Origin: Kiloniellaceae bacterium
Lineage (GTDB): Bacteria; Pseudomonadota; Alphaproteobacteria; Kiloniellales; J153
Reading direction: 5' to 3'
DNA length: 41,087 bases
NCBI GenBank assembly: GCA_021776095.1
Contig: JAJFGO010000113.1
Span: 1 to 41,087, forward strand
A program made the translations under genes and the position numbers. Each line of letters starts with the position of its first letter. Within the stretch, counting starts at the first letter, position 1. Below, in pieces: positions 38,063 through 41,087 of the stretch. The notes under the pieces were generated by a model. The model was not told the origin of the DNA. It did no database searches and was given only the letters and a program-made list of their open reading frames with translations.

Positions 38063-39085
38063 ATGACAGGTAACGCACTGACAGTAATAACCGAGAAGCT
38101 AACCTCTAAGGATATGAGCAAGCAGCTTACCGTGGCGCTTGACCTCAACCCTGATGATGAGGCTGGTCACAGGGAGGCGTTTAAATATGCGTCCTCCGTG
38201 ATAGCCGAGATAGCCAAGACGCAGGGCGCTGAGTATGGCGACCTGACCAAGTGCGACCCGCAATCAATATGCAGGGCTGTCATAGATGCTGCCACGTTCA
38301 AGGTACAAATTGACGGGCGTAAGATGGCTCACCTTGAGAGCCGCTACGACAAGGCGGTAGGTGGCCCGGTAGCCACGCTCCAGATCGACACGAACGGGTT
38401 CATCGCCAAGATCAAGGAGGCACACCCTGATGCTGAGTTTAAGATACAGCCAGTGTATAAGGGTGACGATATATCTATAAAAACAGAGGGCGGAGTGCAG
38501 TCATTCGACTATAGCTCAAACAACCCCTTCGGCAAACTACAGGACTTAGAGGGTGTCGTTGTCCAGATTAGCTACACCAACGGCGGCAGGATGACGAGCG
38601 ATGTTCACACAGTCTCACGCGCTGACCTCAACATGATAGCGTCCAAGGGCAAGGGGCTGGCATGGAAGGACTTCCCGCTTGAGAGAATGAAGACAGCCGC
38701 GCTCAAGCAGGCCGCTAAATGGCACTTTAGACAGAACTCTCTGCTGCAAAAGATCATCGCGTATGACAACAAAAACTTTGACCTGCAACACCAGCCAGCA
38801 GCAGCGACACGCTCTAGCATCATTGATAATATCAATAAGGAACTGCAAGAGCCTGAGAAGAAAGAGCCGGAGGTTATCGAGGCTGAGGTGGTAGATGAGC
38901 CTGAGCCTGAGATCGAGATGGGTGACTACGAAGCACTGAAAGATGCAGGTGATGCCGCCGCCGATGAGGGCGTTGAATCCTATACAAGCTGGCTGGCTGG
39001 CCTCGATGCTGAGACTGAGAAGCCGCTGATTAAGCAGCATCACAAGGACTGGACCAAGACAGCCAAGGAGGTAGACCCGGTATGA
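38063..39085 (+). CDS. recT: RecT-family annealing protein (340 aa)
   Basis: RecT pattern: CDPQSICRAVIDAATFKVQIDG, GPVATLQIDTNGFIAKI, VVQISYTNGGRMTSDVHTVS, FPLERMKTAALKQAAKWHFRQ. The C-terminus from ~255 is very acidic (EPEKKEPEVIEAEVVDEPEPEIE) and may mediate partner contact. Together with the exonuclease it forms a RecET-type pair for strand annealing, likely used for genome recombination or repair. Overlaps the HTH gene by 4 bases. Confidence 0.9.
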   Translation: MTGNALTVITEKLTSKDMSKQLTVALDLNPDDEAGHREAFKYASSVIAEIAKTQGAEYGDLTKCDPQSICRAVIDAATFKVQIDGRKMAHLESRYDKAVGGPVATLQIDTNGFIAKIKEAHPDAEFKIQPVYKGDDISIKTEGGVQSFDYSSNNPFGKLQDLEGVVVQISYTNGGRMTSDVHTVSRADLNMIASKGKGLAWKDFPLERMKTAALKQAAKWHFRQNSLLQKIIAYDNKNFDLQHQPAAATRSSIIDNINKELQEPEKKEPEVIEAEVVDEPEPEIEMGDYEALKDAGDAAADEGVESYTSWLAGLDAETEKPLIKQHHKDWTKTAKEVDPV

Positions 39086-39312
39086 CACCAAAGGAACTTA
39101 AAAAATTCGGAGAGACATTATTCATGTCGAAGTATTGGAAGTCTTTCCTCATGCGTAAAATCGAGGTGTCCCGTCCGACTGTCAACAGGTGGGTTACAGG
39201 CGAGACTGCGATGAATGATGTGTATGAGGAGAAGCTGCTAAAGGTGCTTGTGAAGCAGAAAGAAGCTGTAGACAAGCTGGTTGATTACTATGTGAGAAAG
39301 GGGAAATTATGA
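39082..39312 (+). CDS. HTH protein (76 aa)
   Basis: A basic, helical protein with a Cro-like HTH: FLMRKIEVSRPTVNRWVTGETAM (about 22-45; V-S-R-x-T-V-x-R-W recognition helix). A C-terminal helix (EEKLLKVLVKQKEAVDKLVDYY) could serve dimerisation. It is the second regulator candidate for the palindromic operators. ATGA-coupled to RecT and overlapping the membrane gene by 4. Confidence 0.75.
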   Translation: MTPKELKKFGETLFMSKYWKSFLMRKIEVSRPTVNRWVTGETAMNDVYEEKLLKVLVKQKEAVDKLVDYYVRKGKL

Positions 39313-39491
39313 GTGATTTTTTCGCAGGTATATTGTACCTATTTATTATATTGGTTTGCCCGTTAGCGTGGTTTACTCATGTGATCGTGTGCTTGATACA
39401 GGCAAAGTATTTATTATTAATAGCAGGGGCCTTTGTTTTCCCTGTAGGTATAATCCACGGCATAGGTCTGTGGTTTGGCGTTAGCTGGTGA
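39309..39491 (+). CDS. Small membrane protein (60 aa)
   Basis: Two hydrophobic segments: FAGILYLFIILVCPLAWFTHVI (about 5-26) and LLLIAGAFVFPVGIIHGIGLWF (about 35-56). ATGA-coupled to the HTH gene. Could be an inner-membrane protein such as an inhibitor or holin-like factor; no specific family. Confidence 0.65.
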   Translation: MSDFFAGILYLFIILVCPLAWFTHVIVCLIQAKYLLLIAGAFVFPVGIIHGIGLWFGVSW

Positions 39492-39501
39492 GGAGGGAAC
39501 T

Positions 39502-39669
39502 ATGAGTAGCGATGAAAAGAATTGGGTGATATTTTTCTTAGTTGTATTTTTGACAGCAGCGATAGCGCAAGGGTCATATCTGTATGGCAAGATCGGTGTC
39601 TATCAGTGCAACACAGAGATTATTGAAGCGCAGCCCTTGTCTGATCGCGCATCACAAGATAGTCCTTAA
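39502..39669 (+). CDS. Small membrane-anchored protein (55 aa)
   Basis: ATG at 39502 after GAGGAGGG. One membrane segment, WVIFFLVVFLTAAIAQGSYLYG (about 8-29), and a short polar tail with one Cys. Its last 50 bases overlap the 3' end of the convergent outer-spanin gene, marking where the two blocks meet. Confidence 0.55.
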   Translation: MSSDEKNWVIFFLVVFLTAAIAQGSYLYGKIGVYQCNTEIIEAQPLSDRASQDSP

Positions 39670-39847
39670 TCATCTCAATAACCGTAGGGCAGTCACAGAC
39701 TGTAAGCTCGTCGGCAGCTTTTACCTGAGTCTGCTTGCTGTACTCCCTGACATCAGGAAGCGCCAGTCTGGCCTCTTTATTAAAACTTGCCCCGGTACAG
39801 CCGCTCAATAAGCTGCACAGTATCAGGGCGGTTATTGCTAATCTCAT
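39620..39847 (-). CDS. Outer-membrane spanin lipoprotein (Rz1-like, 75 aa)
   Basis: Signal peptide MRLAITALILCSLLSGC with a lipobox (LLSGC) gives a lipoprotein of about 60 residues. Starts inside the inner-spanin gene in another frame (68-base overlap), the classical nested arrangement. It connects to the inner spanin to fuse the membranes at lysis of a Gram-negative cell. Confidence 0.8.
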   Translation of the reverse strand: MRLAITALILCSLLSGCTGASFNKEARLALPDVREYSKQTQVKAADELTVCDCPTVIEMIKDYLVMRDQTRAALQ

Positions 39848-39998
39848 TTTGCTTCTCTTCTATTGCGATTACTTTAGTTACGTTTCTATTCCGCTCGGTC
39901 TGGACACCTTTGTTGTACGCGACAAGGTGTGAGACGCCAAGGCTAATCAGCACAGCGCCAAGCGCAAACAGTCTCCAGTATTTTATCAGCGCGATCAT
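39780..39998 (-). CDS. Inner-membrane spanin (Rz-like, 72 aa)
   Basis: An N-terminal membrane anchor, LFALGAVLISLGVSHLVAY (about 11-29), and a helical periplasmic part with RNRNVTKVIAIEEKQNEISNN. Shorter than lambda Rz, but with the right topology and partner. Overlaps the endolysin stop by 4 bases. Confidence 0.75.
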   Translation of the reverse strand: MIALIKYWRLFALGAVLISLGVSHLVAYNKGVQTERNRNVTKVIAIEEKQNEISNNRPDTVQLIERLYRGKF

Positions 39999-40384
39999 AA
40001 ATCCCTATACTCTTTCCACGGTAGCTGCCAGTGAGGGCCATCTTTAAATGTCACGAAATCCCCGCCCCATTCGACAGGTATCCCAAGCTCATCAGCAGAC
40101 GCTTTCATGGCGACAGCGATCACATCATATAGCGGCCAATCCCATGCGACCTGACCATCAACCCAAGCGCCAAGATCGACAGCGTGTCCAGTCAGGTGTC
40201 TGCTTTTCATGGTCTTTGATGCGCCGCTGTTAAATAAAATCCTCTGTCTGTCTAAAGACCTTAGACCCTCAAGAACGGTGAAATCTATAGTGGTTATTTT
40301 TATTGCGCGATAGACAACGGCTTGCAGATCAGGGTGTACCCCTTTGAGCTTCTGCTTGCTTTTCTTACCTAGAGAATAACTCAC
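39995..40384 (-). CDS. Endolysin, M15-type peptidase (129 aa)
   Basis: D-Ala-D-Ala/L-Ala-D-Glu peptidase pattern: SRHLTGHAVDLGAW (about 61-74; Zn-binding S-x-H-x-x-G-x-A-x-D) and GPHWQLPWKEY near the end (third Zn ligand, His). Catalytic Glu likely in the VEWGGDF region. It cuts peptide stems of peptidoglycan. The holin-like gene precedes with a 4-base overlap and spanins follow: a compact lysis cassette. Confidence 0.88.
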   Translation of the reverse strand: MSYSLGKKSKQKLKGVHPDLQAVVYRAIKITTIDFTVLEGLRSLDRQRILFNSGASKTMKSRHLTGHAVDLGAWVDGQVAWDWPLYDVIAVAMKASADELGIPVEWGGDFVTFKDGPHWQLPWKEYRDL

Positions 40385-40593
40385 TTGTCCACCTTATCAT
40401 TCCACACCGCACCAAATATGTAAGACCCGATCACAGCACCAGCCAAAGCAAACGCGCTCGTTACGGCAGACTCGGCTACGGTGGTGTCCTTGGTGAGCGA
40501 GATCATAACGGTGAGGGCGCAGAACATCAGAGTGCTGATTACAACTTTGCGCCTAAAGCTCCACGGCTTCTGTCCTTTATTCCTGTTCATCAT
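40381..40593 (-). CDS. Second holin-like membrane protein (70 aa)
   Basis: Two membrane segments: VVISTLMFCALTVMISL (about 16-33) and AVTSAFALAGAVIGSYIFGAVW (about 42-64), with a basic N-terminus and polar end. It is immediately upstream of the endolysin with a 4-base overlap. The pattern GAVIGSYIFGAVW recurs in small two-helix proteins of phage lysis cassettes. It may be the true holin or an antiholin beside the T7-like holin at 4157-4390. Confidence 0.65.
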   Translation of the reverse strand: MMNRNKGQKPWSFRRKVVISTLMFCALTVMISLTKDTTVAESAVTSAFALAGAVIGSYIFGAVWNDKVDK

Positions 40594-41087
40594 CCTTATC
40601 CGGCATATCTTTAGCCGCCTCTATGACACCGATCCTGTAAGCTCTGAGTATCTTGGTTTTCTCAGGACTTGCGACCCTAATCATAGCGTCAAGGGTGTTT
40701 AAGATAGGCTCTACAGCTCCCTTGGTTGCTATGCCAGCAACGTCCTGAGCTGCCGCTGCACTTGCTCCTGCGACATTCATGTTGGCAAGCTGTTTCTTAC
40801 GTTGCTCGAACCTAGCCATAGGTGTCTCAAGCTCTTTACCTGCCTTCGGAGCCATGTTGCCCCTAGCATACAAAAGCCTGCTCTGCTTCTCCATAGACTC
40901 AGAGAAGCCCTTACCTGGGGCAACCGCCTCGATACTGTCTTTTACTCCATCACGAAGACCTTTGTTGATAATCTTCATGGAGTTAAGAGCGGCCTCATCA
41001 TCAAATATATTCTTATAGTTAGCCTCCATGACATCATCCATCTCTCTGCGAGCTTGGTACAAACCATAGGCGTTATTGTCATACTTG
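40577..41087 (-). CDS. Large virion protein, C-terminal part (cut by window edge)
   Basis: Open from the window end with no start; 170 codons to TAA at 40577. YQARREMDDVMEANY, then DDEAALNSMKIINKGLRDGV and SMEKQSRLLYARGNMAPKAG, match the C-terminal part of a group of large phage virion-associated proteins whose N-terminal regions resemble the gene at 1-1245. It is probably the same gene. The phase differs from that at position 1 (a direct join gives a stop), so bases are missing. Confidence 0.7.
   Translation of the reverse strand, partial: KYDNNAYGLYQARREMDDVMEANYKNIFDDEAALNSMKIINKGLRDGVKDSIEAVAPGKGFSESMEKQSRLLYARGNMAPKAGKELETPMARFEQRKKQLANMNVAGASAAAAQDVAGIATKGAVEPILNTLDAMIRVASPEKTKILRAYRIGVIEAAKDMPDKDDEQE

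Noticed and set aside
37384-38148. 254-codon minus-strand ORF opposite the exonuclease
   Set aside because: Shadow of a well-supported plus-strand exonuclease gene; no homologous look and no coupled neighbours.
23910-39669. Integrase, excisionase or attachment site
   Set aside because: No tyrosine or serine recombinase motif and no tRNA-like core was found; temperate life cannot be claimed.
1-41087. Direct terminal repeats at the window ends
   Set aside because: The first and last bases share no common stretch, so neither T7-like terminal repeats nor an assembly overlap is visible.

Overview
The window looks like the nearly complete genome of a short-tailed (podovirus-like) tailed phage whose host is probably an alphaproteobacterium. 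Tailed-phage signs are a T7-type large terminase, a portal of about 700 residues, an N4-gp56-type major capsid protein, an adaptor and nozzle pair, a run of fibre/appendage genes, and no tape-measure, sheath or tail-tube genes. The host guess rests mainly on a phage-borne homologue of GcrA, the CcrM/GANTC-linked sigma70 cofactor confined to Alphaproteobacteria and their phages. No integrase, excisionase, DNA polymerase or phage RNA polymerase was seen, so lifestyle is undecided and replication and transcription probably use host polymerases.

Layout. Two long blocks diverge from a non-coding control region at about 22.74-23.40 kb. Leftward (minus strand) they run: small terminase, GcrA-like regulator with two micro-ORFs and a coiled-coil protein, a structured terminator-bearing gap, large terminase, portal, scaffold-like protein, major capsid, two accessory virion proteins, adaptor, nozzle, about eight fibre/appendage genes, a fibre-assembly-like protein, a phospholipase A2-like protein, a T7-type holin, and Gln/Gly-rich virion or ejection proteins. 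The last of these is cut by position 1. Its C-terminal part most likely reappears at the right end (41087 to 40577, minus), followed by a second holin-like protein, an M15 endolysin and overlapping inner/outer spanins. The window therefore reads as a circle opened inside one gene, with a small missing piece because the frames do not join.

Rightward (plus strand) the block starts with a small Cro-like HTH protein and a truncated copy of its tail. It continues through about 25 mostly tiny, overlapping early genes (several too short for routine ORF calling), three intrinsic terminators and two good sigma70-like promoters. It ends in a replication/recombination module: Toprim primase-helicase, SF2 helicase, VRR-NUC nuclease, a RecE-like PD-(D/E)XK exonuclease, RecT, a second HTH protein and two small membrane proteins. 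The blocks meet tail-to-tail at about 39.62-39.67 kb.

Regulation. A palindrome TTATACT-N3-AGTATAA occurs twice, 71 bp apart, in the control region, and once with a single change over the promoter of the capsid gene. This suggests one repressor ties the start of the early/packaging block to structural expression. The control region also has a 22-bp direct repeat, a long imperfect inverted repeat rich in GTTGCA and an AT-rich run, which would suit an origin.

Most unusual points: the phage GcrA, the three-site operator, an early gene with an in-frame amber codon, a Gly-rich hexanucleotide-repeat ORF sitting on the remnant of another gene, two divergent genes whose start codons are 17 bp apart, and an Ig-like insertion in the major capsid protein. 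All calls come from reading the sequence; no database search or computation was run.
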